From Pseudomonadota bacterium (GTDB lineage: Bacteria; Pseudomonadota; Gammaproteobacteria; UBA1113): a DNA stretch of 55,632 nucleotides. Of the stretch, positions 55,496 to 55,632 are shown in pieces. The DNA lies in the NCBI GenBank assembly GCA_021782495.1, contig JAJXUV010000011.1:1-55632 (forward strand), given 5' to 3'. Under the pieces are notes generated by a model. That model did no database searches and was not told the DNA's origin. It saw nothing but the letters and a program-made list of their open reading frames with translations. A program made the translations under genes and the position numbers. The stretch's first letter is position 1. Every line of letters begins with the position of its first letter.

Positions 55496-55632
55496 TTACC
55501 CGATTATCTTAGTTACGACGCCGGCACCCACGGTACGGCCACCTTCACGAACAGCGAATCTCAAGCCCTCATCCATCGCAATCGGCGCCATCAACTTCAC
55601 CACAAACTTCAGGTTGTCTCCCGGCATCACCA
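55496..55632 (-). CDS. tuf: Elongation factor Tu, C-terminal end only
   Basis: The reverse strand reads [20 protein letters not shown], then [20 protein letters not shown], ending IG and TAA. This is the canonical C-terminus of EF-Tu domain 3. The rest lies beyond the right edge. Its place before rpsJ is the usual str-S10 junction. Confidence 0.97.
   Translation of the reverse strand, partial: VMPGDNLKFVVKLMAPIAMDEGLRFAVREGGRTVGAGVVTKIIG

Noticed and set aside
1-55632. CRISPR arrays, tRNA and rRNA genes
   Set aside because: No regularly spaced direct repeats, no tRNA cloverleaf and no rRNA sequence was noticed. The repeated palindromes are far apart and have no spacer structure. A covariance-model search would settle small RNAs.

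Overview
The window is a piece of a low-GC gammaproteobacterial chromosome. Gene orders point the same way: pepP-ubiH-ubiI, yicC-gmk-rpoZ-spoT, xseB-ispA, rpoH-sspB-sspA and the complete S10-spc-alpha ribosomal block behind tuf. The GC-poor coding style, Sel1-type and glycine-zipper proteins of effector type, and many intergenic palindromes fit a host-associated member of the Legionellales/Coxiellaceae group. That placement is inference from protein character, not from a search.

Layout. 1-5600 is accessory: a truncated glycine-zipper/coiled-coil protein, a hybrid PAS-kinase-receiver-receiver protein, an amino-acid racemase, an acetylornithine-carbamoyltransferase-like enzyme with altered active-site motifs, and a divergent kinase-like protein. 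5700-14300 is housekeeping on the minus strand: ubiI, ubiH, pepP, ridA, spoT, rpoZ, gmk, yicC. 14758-18847 carries rph and a SWIM/SNF2 helicase on the plus strand. 18889-25841 has a Sel1-repeat protein of unknown function, an aromatic amino-acid transporter, an FMN glutamate-synthase-like membrane protein, ispA and xseB. 26284-31993 is a plus-strand accessory module: an S24-type autocleaving repressor, a cupin, and a 1473-residue GHKL-ATPase/DUF3883-nuclease protein of sacsin/NO VEIN type. 32003-36597 has tsaD, a DUF2845 protein, rpoH, sspB, sspA and a sugar transferase. 36698-41281 is a 1527-residue PEP-synthase-like protein. 41502 to the end is rplQ back through rpsJ and the C-terminus of EF-Tu, all on the minus strand. 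rpmJ (37 codons) is present at 44720-44833.

The most unusual non-coding feature is two families of imperfect palindromes, called A (three copies plus a remnant) and B (four copies). Within each family the centre is conserved, but stem sequences differ from copy to copy with matching changes on the partner arm. They sit between genes, often within one or two bases of a stop codon, and every copy has the same orientation. Two B copies flank rpoZ. A third, unrelated perfect 29-bp hairpin (family C) lies between convergent genes, and a GC-rich palindromic repeat appears to be inserted in frame in the DUF2845 gene.

The best candidates for something undescribed are the repressor-cupin-ATPase/nuclease module, the carbamoyltransferase-racemase-kinase cluster, the 1527-residue phosphotransferase-like protein, and the covarying palindrome families. 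No tRNA, rRNA or CRISPR array was seen.
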